A stretch of 64,000 nt of DNA from Phoronis australis (Eukaryota; Phoronida; Phoronidae). The position numbers were made by a program, and so were the translations under genes. Location of the stretch: assembly GCA_002633005.1 (NCBI GenBank), contig NMRA01000021.1, forward strand, positions 273,998 to 337,997. Reading direction: 5' to 3'. The notes beneath the pieces were generated by a model. The model ran no database searches, had not been told where the DNA came from, and was given only the letters and a program-made list of their open reading frames with translations. This document shows, in pieces, positions 13,013 to 26,110 of this stretch (its first letter is position 1; every line of letters starts with the position of its first letter).

Positions 13013-16000
13013 GTAAGCCTTTTTGTGTACAGAGTGAAGTGTATATGCAATGGATTGTTCGAAAACGCCTTACAGCAAACAAAATATCCAATCACCAGAT
13101 GGGAGGAAAGGAAGACTTTCCCTGTACCCATCATTCTACATATGTGTACGAGAAATCGTTGAAAGGTCCATTGGTGTAGTTGAGGGAATGGTTGAATACA
13201 GTTCAGAATGTACTGATATATTTTTGTATTTCTTTGCTTGTCAAGCACACAACATGGCTGACAATTTTAGTTACAGTTTGTGAAACTTATTGGTCAATGT
13301 AGTTTGTACTGAAATGCAAACCTTTAATTTCTGCGACCAAGGGCATTTTTGTCTTGCATCCCAAAGGGGGCTTGAATCCCTTAATCCCTCACAAAACAAC
13401 ACACTTGGTATGTCTCTTTTTTCAGAATTGCAGTCGCACTTTTTAAAATCAAAAATTGACTATTTTATCAAATCTTTTTAAGCAAAATGAATATCTCGAG
13501 AATTGTCGTACCAAATTTTTTTTAAACCAACAAGGACTTGCAGTGATAGATAGGTGAAGCCAAAATCGCCCATTTCGACTTAGAATATATCGAATTTTCG
13601 ACTGCAAATCGAGCAGTTGAAGCAATCAATGAATGGCTTATACTATAATTATATAAAATTGGGAGCGCTAAATCACTATATTGTAAAGGCTTTCATACAG
13701 AAATGATGGTGTGTAAAAGGTGACTCAATACGTGGCTTTAAACATTAACTCGTGATGATTTTTTGGTTTTGTTATATGTTAAAATTGTTTAGCAATGCGC
13801 TTATTCATATCAAGTGTGACTGTTTGTAAAATACAGATGTCAGGATTGGGCATCATTAAGAGATTAAGCTGGATTTCTAATGATGGGAAATAGTCGTATC
13901 TGACCGTCTTGGTTCACTCCAAAACTTTAACATGGGGATACCCTGTAAATTGTCTGCACGCTTCATACATGAGTCTTAATCACTCTAAAATTGGCAGAAA
14001 TTTGAAATAATAACAATGTGTTGCCAGTCATTGTCCATTAAATCTTTAACTTTCCACCTTGTTGCAGCGAGTCGTCCATTTTTGTTTCCTGTAGATTTTG
14101 CTAATGGTCCTGTAACCTGTATAAGTAAACCAGATAATAGCACAGACATATAGGGAGTCCACCATGTTATCTCTCTGGCCTTGGACATGTATGTTGGCTT
14201 CACCTGGAGCTGATTGATTTTCTAAATGGATAGAAATTGTTGGACATACCCTTGCTTTGGAACCAGACTGGATTCATTGCATTGGACAAATTAAGTCATG
14301 GGCCATGATTTATTGTTCAGGTTAAGACTGGTGTCATTGTTCCTGGTTCAATTTCCTCTACTACAAAGGATTTGCTTGACCTGTTTAATTTCTTCTTTTT
14401 ATCTCAATGCATTGAAATTAATATTTAGAATCAAAGTGGTAAAAAATAGACCTTTCAAATTGTTGGAAAATACTACGGGATTCCAGGAGAGGACGTCACC
14501 ATTTCCTGCCAATCGGTACAATCTGCCATTTTTGCAGGAAAGCTTTTAATCCCCGTGTCATATCTCAAGAGATTATTTGTGGGAATTGTGGAAAAAATCT
14601 GCTACTGAATTTTTCCAGTTCTATCTGACAAAGTAACCTTTTCAGATATACGTGTTTGCCAATAGACTTTATTGAGAGGGTCAAAATACTCCTAGGACTG
14701 ACATCATGAAGTTTGCAATAGTTGTGAGTTTAGGCCTTGTCAAACAGATTTTTTTTTCAATCAGAACTCGTTTTCCTTGTTTGAAATATCTAAATCAGAA
14801 CCAGTTAGCAGTTGTTTCAACAGGCAATTCCTTTGTTGGTAGGTTGGTTTATATGTTTTAAATCAAGAATTTGAAAACTCCTCTTTTGAATGTTCACCAC
14901 ATGGTGACCATCATCACCACTAAGAATGTTAAAATCACTGTCCACTTTGACCTACGACCTTCAGCCTTACATTGGGGGTGATTACATAATTCAGTGCCTC
15001 TCATAATCACATCACAGTCTTGAGGTTTTTCACAAACTGTGATACACATTTGGTGGAATGGTGAAATTAGCAGAACCCTGTCTGGCTGTGGTCTGTCTGC
15101 CCTGGCAATTTGTCAACTTTCCTATAAGGTTCGCTTGGTTTAGGATAGGGTTTATGAAGCCCATATTTTCTATTTCTACACAGAATAATTGGTCTAATGT
15201 TAGAGATTTTAGTTATTTTTATTGAACCAATACAGAATATTAGAATTACATTTCCGTGCTAGTTCTAAATAAAGTGATTTCGATGACATCAAGTTTTCTT
15301 GCTGATGCTTGTTTTCGCACTCTTTCCCTACTTGGCAAGCAAAATAAGATGTCAATGTACTGGACTTTGCTGGTCTCTTAGCAACTACTGGCATTTAGAC
15401 CTTCACTGGCTCCACAATTTATTTTTATTGAACCTGGTTGCTAGTAATAGAATATGAAGTGAGGGTTTCCAACTTTCTTTTTTGGAGCTCTTCAAAAAGA
15501 GTCGAAGAATGGAGATTTATGGCAGATATTTTCATCCAAAATTGTCAAGATTTTACCGTATTATTTCGGCTCTGTGTAGTCCATGCTCTTTGTCTGCCTA
15601 CTGACAGTCCAGGTGAATCCAAGTACAATACTTCTTGGCACCAAGTGTGATACCCACTCAATCCTCTTATAATTAGCGGATGGTGTATGTCCTCAAACTT
15701 CCAATAAAGATCATACCTAAATGCCTGTGAAAAGCTGACTGTGTATACAAAAAGAAGATCTGACGAAGATCCTGAAATACTAACCTCTTTGGCATAATGT
15801 TGAATTCCTCACAGCTATATATATTTTCATGTGTGTATATCGTGGTTGTCAAGGCCTCTTTATTTAAGCAGGAGGGCCATTTTTTGTGGGAATGGGTGAT
15901 GATCGGTTTTGGAATTTCAAAGTTTAGCGAGACTGAAATTATGACAATGAAAAATGACAGTCTTGGTCATTCCTTTTTGTGCGACACGCGTAGAGTTACT

Positions 16001-17340
16001 GTAAACGCCGATATGTTTATGTGTATGTGGACTGTTTCATAATTTCACATTCTCGTTACATTGCAGCTTGTAGTTTAAAATTCAACGTATCCTTTTGCTT
16101 GGCTTTGCTGGTTGGACACGGTTTTCTGTCCCGCACTCTTCTCGTTATCACTAATAATTAGGTCTGTCTCGTTCTGTTAAACTTGAGACCTGAAAACTGC
16201 CTAGCAATGGTTAACTATCCGTCTACCGTGAAGATTCTGTGGCTAAAAAGACCTATATAGATTTCAAGTGATGTACCTAGCCTGGCGTCTGTATTTTTCT
16301 GCTTCACTTAGTTTGCTAAAAAGGTTAAACAGTAACTCTTTAATAATGATAGTTTCCACGTCGTAACATTAGTAACATTCCCCCAACACCTGTTCAGACT
16401 GCCATACAAAACTAATTGTTGCTACCTGACCTCGCATTTTCAATTTAGAGATAATGCTTGTACTTTTTTCCTTCGTTTTCATTTTTAGTACACTGTATGT
16501 ATTCTGTTTTTGAAATTGGTTGTTCCTTCTGAACTGTTTTTGGCAATGTTTTATGCCAGACTTGTTTCTGAAGTATCAAATCATTTTTCACTGCTATAAT
16601 ATTTTTAAAGGTTGTTGAGCATTAAAAGTTATGACTACTCGAAGGACACAACAAAATTATGTCTAGAGTAAATTGTGAAATATTATTGTAATTTTTGCTA
16701 TAATTTTAATGCTGACCTTGTTTGTTACTTTTAATATGGATTGAGTATAATACAGATGTATTAATGTGTGAATTTTTATGTAGAACTACATTTGTCAAGT
16801 TGTAAATCGTTGATGACATGTGAAAAATTATGACTCTTAATGCCATAAAGAAATAAAATTGACGTTAACTACAGTTATATTGTTCATTTTACAGTCAATA
16901 GTTCAGAAATTACTTGTTTAGAGATACAAGTCTCACTCCTTCCAAGGATTAAAAAATGTTATAAAAGTCAAGCTTTCAGCACAAAAATGTTGATTGCATC
17001 CGATAGCGCATTAATTTCAACATTCTTGAAAATGGCGACTGGCTTTTAAGAGCTTTGCACTGATAAAGAGAGTCAGTGTCCAACGAGACCTTGTCGTATT
17101 TGGAGTCGACTGTGGTTGTATTTGCTCAAGATAAATTTGTAATCTAAACTCCATGTAGAAGGACCATAAAAAATTTGTAAATCGCCTAGTCCAAAGTTTG
17201 TTCACATGAACAAGTACCATTAAACCAATGCCTGTAGTCCGGTAGATTTTGTTGTTTTTTCACCTTTGCGACTTGTCGCCAAATTGCCCTCTGTTTGCAA
17301 CAATGTTATGCTATTGATAGGCTAGTCACCAGAGAAGTTA

Positions 17341-17770
17341 TGTAGGACCTTGTCGTGGAGTCTGTACATTTAGCCAAATAAACACACGAAACTATAGAAT
17401 TTATCTCAATTAAAGTATATATTTTCTGACCGTAAATTCTGTAGAATTTGATTTTTGACTTTACACCAATCTACCACTAATTACGTCACGTGACCTTTCT
17501 TTTTCATGAAAATTTAGCAAAAAAGTACGTTCATGATAGCAAAACAACAGAATCAATAACATGACAACAGGATCAATAAGATGACAAAGTATTGTATGCT
17601 GTAAGTGTTCAAGATAAAATGTAAAAACCGTGATATAGTTTTCTAAATTACTGCTTCGTTTTCGTTTTGTGCAACTTATGAAATTTTCGTTAAAAATGGT
17701 ACAAGTCCTAGTTTTTGATAGCCTCTCGTGAAAAATTGGAACATTTTAAAATAATATCTGAAAGTAAATC
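17341..17770 (+). repeat. Diverged dispersed repeat, copy A
   Basis: This stretch aligns colinearly by eye with 25272-25675. Shared landmarks in order are AGGACCT, TTTAGC(C/T)AAATA, TATATTTTCTGA, CTGTAGAATTT, GACTTTA(C/T)ACCAATCT, GTGACCTT, TTAGCAAAAAAG and GTCCTA(G/T)TTTTTG(A/G)TAGCC. Divergence is substantial, with indels, so this is an old repeat family. I see no coding capacity and no clear terminal repeats. The ends are approximate. Confidence 0.75.
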
Positions 17771-19194
17771 CGATCAGCCATTTCTGAGGTACGATGTTCC
17801 GAAGTTTGCCAAAATTTTTAATTTTCTAAAGTCCTCCATAACCTTGGCACAATTTCATGTACTATTTTTGTGTTCTAGGAATTAATTTGGTGATTCTTTT
17901 TTAAGGATTTGTGAAGTTCATTGAAGAAATGCGTCCAAAGTAGAATATGTTTTATACCAATAGTGGCAGCGGGATGCTAGTTTATTTGTCCTATTTTCTC
18001 TTATCAACAAGTTATAGAAAATTATAGCAGCAACTGTATGACATTTGATGTTCAAGTACTTCAGTGTATTACGATTAGTTCATGTTGATTACACCAATAT
18101 GCCTCACCATATTTTTAGGAACTTTATTATGAAGTAAATCGGGGCAAAATTTTTTTAACTGTCTACATTGTTTATTCTACAAGCTTCTGTCCCGAATCAC
18201 TTTCTAAAAGTAGGCACATGGAACTCACCAGCTCCTTTGGTGACCTGGGTTTCACATTTTCACAAATATTGACTGAAGGGATTTCACACTGCTCAGTCTG
18301 ATTTACACTGGATGCTCAGCGCAGCCAGCCTGTAGACATCCCAGCATGCGTTTACATATCCAGCTGGTTCTCTATCACCTCACTGAATATCACTTAAATG
18401 TTGTCTAGCCATGGATTACGAGGTGTTTGGGTGTTGGCAAGTTGTAAACACTGTCAGCAAATCTGGATGGGAAAAGGCCCAAAGACTTGCTTGGTACACC
18501 AACCTTTTCAGAGTTAGTGGTATGAGAACTGCTGTGCTTGTCCAGGATTTTTCAAGACAAGTGTTTAGAAACTTGAATTACTTATATGACTGACCTCAAT
18601 TTTTCGTGGGATATTTTTACATTGAAATCTTGATTTTATTAATTATGAAACTATATATAAGATTTTATTATTCTTCTGGAGGTGCTTTAGATTTTTGTGT
18701 GTCTGTATTTTGTTTAAGATCTGTTTCAGATTTACCTGTTTACAAAATTTGGAATACTAAAAATAGCATTTTCAACTGTATTTGAAACATAGTATCATTT
18801 CAGTAATTCCTATGTTGGTTAAGCTTATTTCATAGTCCTGAAAAAGTGTAGTAGTTTTTGCTACCTCATATTCTGTTTTGTCTTCTAAAATGTCAAAATA
18901 CTAAGGTTACGTTATAAAAGTATTCCTACTGAGTGGAACCAAAATATATCTGTAGCAAAGCCAATCAATTTTTATGTTTACTAAATATCAAAAATGTTAT
19001 GTCCTTTAAGGGTTGTTCCTAGGTGAACATCCCATAATATGTACTCATTTAGATAAGTGCTCTTGGATGGCATTCATTTTGCACAGGCCAGAATTAGTTC
19101 TATTTTCTAGTTGTAGCCGTGATATATTTCTCCTGAATGCACTCTTTTGATTTTAGTTATACCATCTTTATGATTTGAAAACACAAGATAACCA

Positions 19195-19209
19195 ATTAAT
19201 TAATTAATT
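19195..19209. repeat. Short (TTAA)n run
   Basis: Simple run of TTAA units (AATTAATTAATTAATTG) inside the 20-kb intron. It is short and probably of no functional meaning. It could also offer homeodomain-like TAATTA sites, but this is weak evidence. Confidence 0.6.
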
Positions 19210-21494
19210 GTGTAACTACTGGTTTTATATATTTTCAATAAATGTTAAATTATGATTATTCTAAACACCATCACTTAAAAGTACAATAATTTCATTCTCA
19301 ACACTCTCACTTAACATACAATTTCATGTTAGAAAATTTACCGCCTGCATTTTCCATTTTTCCCGTGCACGAACGTTGCTTCGCATCATACCCCGCCCTC
19401 ATCTTATAAAATTTTGAATAAATTAAACTCCGTAGCACGTCACCGATAACTCATAACAAAGAGTCCCCGCTGTGAAAAATGACAACGCCAGGAGATGTCA
19501 CATTATGGTGTGTGAATGATGGGTTGTCTACTTAGAATGCATAGTTCTAAATATGGTTCATTACAAAATGTGTCCGAGGCTTTTGTGTAAGGACTGATTA
19601 GCATTGGACGGTCATTTTTCATGAAATTATAAACTACTTTTCTCCTGGACTGGCAATTTGTTTGAAGCATTTACCACAATGGTAGAAAATGTACCTCCTG
19701 TGCTAGTATTTTGATCTGCTGAAATTGAAAAATGAGCGAAAGGTTGTTTGGTTGTTATAACTATGGAGTTAACCGTGTATTGAAAGAAAAGAGTGAAAAT
19801 AACTTCTTAAAAATTCTTGTTTTTGGTATCTTTCATTATTTTGTTGAAATCGATATTTTATGTTAAAGTTATAAAAGCTTTTTATGAACATAAACTCAAT
19901 ATTCCCATAAACATCTTACAGTTTTTTATTGATAAATGCCAATTTCCTCCAACCAAAATGAAACTGGCTCTTGATGACTTAAAAGGACCCGAGAAAAATA
20001 TATGTACATTATAGCTTTCTTAGTGAATAAATTATGCTGATTAAATTCCTAAAATACTAAATAAACGATAGCTGTCTGCTGTTAATGTGGCCAACTTTTC
20101 TGCCCCAGTAAATTTTATTGTGCTGACGAGTTTCTGATGGCGTGTTATTTAACAATAGAATATTCACACAAAACATCTTGTCCTACAGGACCAAAGGAAT
20201 TTTGTTAGTTAATGAGGCAATCACTATCGTATATGGCATATCCAGTTAATGTGCCTATCTTTAGTCTATGTATTCATGGATGGTAGCCTATAAAAAGGTA
20301 TCAAAGTCGTCGAGCGTAACCTTGTTTTAACATGCCTTCGTACTAGTGCCTCTCCGATGACCTAGTAATGTCGAATTTTATCATTTTTTGTCGCAACTTA
20401 TGATAGGACAAAATTGATAATAATTTCCTCGTTGTCATACTATAGGTGGCAGTGCCCATATATTCACCTTTTCATCAATTCCACTCTAGTGCCACGTGGT
20501 AATATATTCCAATATATTCGTGGTCTAACATATGTATGACCTTGTCCAATATTGGTGGAGTCTCAAGACCCAATATTTATGATGTAGGTGTCGCGCCAGT
20601 TTTCTTTCTTGACACTCAAAATGCTTTTGAAAACTAGATCAGATATAGTTAAATACTGAGCCCCACTTTTTGCTTGGGTTGATGATCTCACATCCACTTT
20701 TTAATATGTGATGGATAAGTCGAGGTAAAATCTTTGACAGTTACTACAAGCATCATTAGAAATAGTTAATGATTAACCCGTCTACTAGTGGCCATCAATG
20801 ACATGATAGGAAATCGGGCACACAACTCACTGTTTATTCTACGTTTCACGGCTTCTGGTTCAGTCACCCAACCATGTCCGTGAGATCGAACGTGGAGGAT
20901 GTTTTTTGAGTTGCACAAATTATTTGAGAGGTTAATGAGTTCTTGGAAGTTGGGCAAGGCCATGATTTATTTTTCCAACAATTGCAAAATTTACATTTGA
21001 TTTCACATGACTTATTTCTACATCTCTGTCACTACTTGTTAAGCCTGTGACAAATTTTCTGTAACATAAGTACTGTTGAAGATAACACTGACTTCTGCCT
21101 TCCTTAGGGAGTCAAAGTCCTCGTGTAATTTTGAGAAAACACTCTCTTGTGTTAGAACATGGTGTAATGACTTACCTGTATTCAGCATTTATTAAAACAA
21201 GACATTTAATTGTGTTAAATTTCTTGTTAAACCTTTTTTCTCTCTTATCCTATGTTCTACTTGACCCTAGATATCTAAAATGAATATTTAGTGAAGTATG
21301 TGAAGATTATTTGAGGTTGTCTGCATCGTGTTTTCTTTTTCATTTTGTAAAAGTGATTAACGACTAAGCCTCCAAAGAAATCTTCCTTAAATTGTGCTGG
21401 GGCTAAGCAAACTCGGGAAAAGTCAGTCCTCAGGGAGTATCGATGCTTGTTACTACTGTTCTATCATTTCTAACATGGAAGTGAATGTTAGTCA

Positions 21495-21563
21495 CTGTCA
21501 GGGTCGACACTGCTAAATAGATTTACTGTCGTGAATTAAGACAATACTGTCACAGGACTGTCA
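21495..21563. promoter_or_regulatory. Cluster of Meis/TALE-type CTGTCA sites
   Basis: Three exact CTGTCA hexamers (reverse complement TGACAG, the consensus core for Meis/Tgif-type TALE homeodomains) lie at 21495-21500, 21547-21552 and 21558-21563. A one-mismatch CTGTCG lies at 21526-21531. The flanks (about 21410-21700) look complex and non-repetitive, with more CpG than the surrounding intron. An autoregulatory enhancer is an inference. A six-base motif is common by chance, so the support is the local clustering only. Confidence 0.3.
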
Positions 21564-24500
21564 CGGCTAATAATGGACGTCATGCATTTTACAAATGTTG
21601 CCGGGTCTCGTTTTTTGCGAAAATGTTAATAGAATTACGGCAGCGAGTGTAATAGGATTACTTTTCAATGATACGTGGCTAGAGACTGTTACTTGTCCAG
21701 TAGGATGAGTTTGTGGTGGAGACCAAAAAATTTTGCAAATCTGAAATGAGACTTAAAGCAGCGAGAAATTTGTTTTTATATCATTTTTTATTTCATGTGA
21801 CACAGGGTTGCAATTAACTGAATATATTCTTAATTTTGTTTTGCCACATTATTTGTTTTTCTCATGCAATAAAATGGAACACTTGCATGCCGCGTATAAA
21901 ATGCAACAATTATTGAGAAATCAGAAAGGATTATTTTATCGGATTTGTTGAATTTCAAGAACACAATATTGGAAATTGGAATGATGTAATCCATCTAGAA
22001 ATTTGTACAAGCACAGTGTGATTTTCAGTCCGGTGTCTACCTGATAAGGTGCTGAAGTCTTGTAGGAGAACCACAGCCAATTAAATTGTTGGCCAATTTT
22101 TGCTACAAAGCATGGCGAGATAAAGACAGGGCGATAAGTTTAAAAAAATATGGAGTGCTTCTATTTTATTGCCCTCAGCATGCATTACCTGGTAACTGAA
22201 AGAATCGCCGAGATAAATTCCGAGTAACCGACTAGTGCTGTTCTAAGGGAGTCGGTGATTTTAAAAAGTAAGCTTAGACTGTTTATCTCGGCAGAATTTG
22301 TGTTATCAAATGCTGAATTGGTCTGTGTTTGAACATGGAATTTGCAGATTTTCCCTATCTGAGGTCGAAGAGCTAGCCGGCGGTTTGTATTGAGATTTGC
22401 TGAGCCTATGTCATTACTTTGCTCTGGGGCGGCATTATGCACAACGAAACCTTCGCCTGTAAGGTTCACCTGGTGTGTTTACCTGTAAACGATGAATGAT
22501 GGACAGGTGGAATCTACCTGGAATCTTTGGAAACAACCTTGTCTTGGAAATTGCTAGATGGTTTTATTATGTCGAAGTTCTTCTCAAGACTGTTGTAGTA
22601 TAATAGATTCGTGACTTGAAATAGCTAATTTTGGCACCATGAGGGTGGTCTAATTAAAGTTATTTAAACCTCAGAAACTTTCTTGATGTTACAATGACAC
22701 TTCAAACTGCAATACATTTCATTTGGAAATGGAGCCATTAATAAAGCAGATGTTTTTAAGTTGACAGTCTCTCAACTCAGAATCTTGGCAATCAAAGTGA
22801 ACTCCCTTGTTCACAATCGAATTTTTTTATTTTCGTGTTGTCACCATGGGCAGATTATTCAACTTTTACTAGTTCACTGGAAAAACTTGCTGAAACTGTA
22901 AGCCCTGCTTTACAACTGCACACTGGTTTCTATCATTTATCACCTAGGTGTGTTACCATGGTTACCAAATGTCAAAATGCACCTTTTAGAAAGTTGATGT
23001 GAACATTATGATATGTGACACTGGTCAACTGTCCTATGTGATTAGCATGTGGAATTTATGATGGCTTACCACTGTTGTCACTAGTTACCTTATATTGGGT
23101 CAGAGGGGGGGACAAAGGGTATGTTTACAAAAATGATTATTTTATTTCATTTTTATTTACACATAGTGTTGTTTATGCTGCATTGTTTGAGGCTTGTTTA
23201 TTTGGATTTATTTTTTGTGTTATTACTATATGTCTGAATTAGGAAAATAAACGAGTGTTGCAGCAGGAGTGGGGAACTGGAAAGTTATCTCCCCTGTATA
23301 ATGGTATGAGCATTGAAGACTCCGGATAAAACAGTCGACTTTTCTCCCTATTTTTTGCTTTTACATAAAAATGCCAAAAGTGCATCCCATTACAATATTG
23401 TTAAACTTCATGTACTTATATTGTGGCATTTTATTGTTGAATTTGATGGCTACTGTTAGTGTTTTTTCTGCCTGGTCCTGTCCTTAGACTAGCTTTAGGT
23501 TATTTATACCATTGATATTTTTACAGCGGTTTGTTTTAGCGCTCTCAGCCAGGTGTCATTAGGGTGTCTGGACATTTTAATTCGGGGCGTCACTTCTCAT
23601 TGATCCCCTACTGGGCATTTACAGGGCTTGGGTTTAATCGTGAAATCAAACCTTGGCCAACTGCAAAATTATAGTGTTTTTGTTACACTTTTGTTCACTG
23701 TTGGTAATTGAATGTTTTTGTTAGAAGTTTTATTAAGTTATCCTGTTACGTTGACAGCGTGCCTTTTCACAAACTCTTCAATGCTTATTCTTTTGGTTGC
23801 CTGGATGTTGATGGTACTGTTAGACTGGAACCTGATTTCTTGGTGGATTATTACTTTTTTGAGTTGTACAGAGTTTTATAATATTCAATATCTCATGACA
23901 TTGAACTGAACTTGGGTCTTATTTTGTTCTTTTGACTTAGTCTTTCCAGCACAAATGCTACGATTGAGTAATAACCACCTCTGTGCTTCTCCATCTAGCA
24001 GCTGTCTTTTTAGCTCATTTGTTTTTCTGCTGAGCAAATAAAACTTAATTGGACTGTTGTCTGTGTGGGTCTCGTTTCCGTCATTTTTATGAAGTTGTGA
24101 GGATGAGGTATCAAAGGTTCATTTTTCTAGAAAGTTGGGTATTCAGTGATTTGCTCATTCTACGTAAGCCTATTTATGGTTTTAGGCCTGTATGACATGG
24201 AGTTTAATAGGGTTACACTGTCATTATTGTGAAGTGTTTTTGTTGTATGTCCCTTATGAAGTTATTTGTCTACTTATAAAATTCAGCATTTGAACTTTGT
24301 TGTGGTTTTTGGACAATTTTGGTGTAGTTAAATGAAGCAAAGCAAAGGAAGGGTAATGGGTTGTACACAGATGTTTTCTTGGCAATTAAATGTTTTTTCC
24401 AACCGTAAACAAACAACTTGCTATTTCTGTTAATCCAAGTTATGGAGGATTGAAAGTGACAGTAGACATATTAAGATCAGCATTTAATAAAGTTCACCAT

Positions 24501-25271
24501 TTTTCGTGTAATAATTTTTTGTTCCACACACAAAAAGTGAATCTAAATGTCTTTGAAAAAATTATCAGAAAAGTCATTTGTGATTTGTCGTTATGGTAAC
24601 TCTGAGGGTAATCATTGATGTCCTGTTGTATTAAAATCTTCTTGCTTCAATTCCCTCCCCAAGAGGAGTGGTGTGTGGCATTTGATTAATTCCAAGTGTG
24701 AAAAAACTAATTTCACATGATTTATTTCTGGTGTCCTATTCAGCGGATAACTCCGTGGTAATGTTGATTGATAACCTCAACCTACATGATGGGAATTTGT
24801 TCCAGCCTGGCTTTTTACGGTCAAAATCCTAACAGGATTGTCATGGTTCTGATCTACACTCACAGTGTTACTTAGACAATCCAAGCTTTTTTTCAATTGA
24901 TTGATGTATCCAACCATTACATGCACAGTGTATTTGAAACAAGTCCTTGTTTCATAATTTAGTAATATCAACCAATGTAAAATTTGCTGATTATCGACAT
25001 GATTTAAGGGGGCTTAAGTGAATTGGGGATTTATGACACGCCATGTTCTACCGTAGTGTAAAATTATTGGTGACCCAGGGTCTTAATTTATGAATGTAAT
25101 TAGTTACATCTTCCACAACATCTATTCACAACTCTGCTTAACATGTTAAAACTTGAATCATATTGTTCATCTGTGATTTAACTGTCAATTTTGACACTTT
25201 TTGAGTTGCACCAATTGCCACTTTTTTTAATTAGGTTCTTTTTATTTTTACTGGGGGTAGGTTTAAAGTTG

Positions 25272-25675
25272 AGCAGGACCTCATCAACTTTTTGCTGTAT
25301 TTAGCTAAATACATAAAAAATATAGTCTTACTCATTTAAAGTATTATATTTTCTGAAAGTAAGAAAGCCTGTAGAATTTAATTGTGACTTTATACCAATC
25401 TGCTATTAATTGGTTCTGTTGTGACCTTGTCTTTTCAGTAAACCTTAGCAAAAAAGAAATATACGTCCATAGCAACACAATGATATCGATAACATGGCGG
25501 CCAATTTTGTTCGATCATAATGTCCAGGTGAAATCTCAAAAATGCTGTGACAGTTTTGTAAAGTGTCATCTTGTTTTTGTTTTGTTCAAATTTTTAAAAT
25601 GATAATAGAAGTCCTATTTTTGGTAGCCCCTCATGCAATAGTCAGAATTTTAAAACAATTCCTAATAGCCTGATA
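25272..25675 (+). repeat. Diverged dispersed repeat, copy B
   Basis: Colinear partner of 17341-17770, in the same orientation and about 7.9 kb downstream. It shares the landmark blocks listed for copy A, including CTGTAGAATTT, CCAATCT, TTAGCAAAAAAG and a TTTTGGTAGCC end block. Two diverged copies within one intron suggest a moderately repeated interspersed family. Ends are approximate and no class can be assigned by eye. Confidence 0.75.
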
Positions 25676-25899
25676 GAAGCCGTTGTTTATCCACTGAAAT
25701 CCATAGGCAGGTGAGGGAAAGGGATGATATGCTGTGTGACCTCTAGGTGGTGACTGTGTTTGGTAGATTCCCTGGTGATAAATGGTTTTTGGCAGTGTGG
25801 TCATGGAATTGAGTCTTTCTTGTCCAGCTGTATGGCTACAACATTTTTGTCTATACTTACAAGTTGTCATTCATTACAAGTGCTATTTCCGCTTGGAAA

Positions 25900-26110
25900 A
25901 TAAGAGAAAAAAGTGTTAATGGTGTCGTTAGTAAAATGCGCATAACGTGTTTTAGCGTTAATTAGAACAGGATGCTCGGAATCTTTTGCACGATGCAATG
26001 AAGTATGGAGATTTTGTTATACACGCTGTCATTAAAGCAAACATTGCCAGGAACTGCATCTAGTCATTAAGCTGTGTTAACGAGATAAAAATGATGTCTT
26101 CAAATTATTT
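25900..26110. promoter_or_regulatory. Candidate conserved non-coding / enhancer block
   Basis: A block of complex, non-repetitive sequence directly downstream of dispersed repeat copy B and a short gap. It contains GCGTTAATTAG, CTGTCATTAAAG (a TALE-type CTGTCA next to a homeodomain-like ATTA) and AGTCATTAAGC. It is non-coding. Regulatory function is a guess from composition and motif content only. Confidence 0.2.

Noticed and set aside
12862-13179. Read-through of the first visible Meis exon into the intron as one 105-codon protein
   Set aside because: The strong GTAAGC donor at 13013 and the exact phase-1 match to the exon at 33229 show splicing. Residues after the donor do not resemble Meis.
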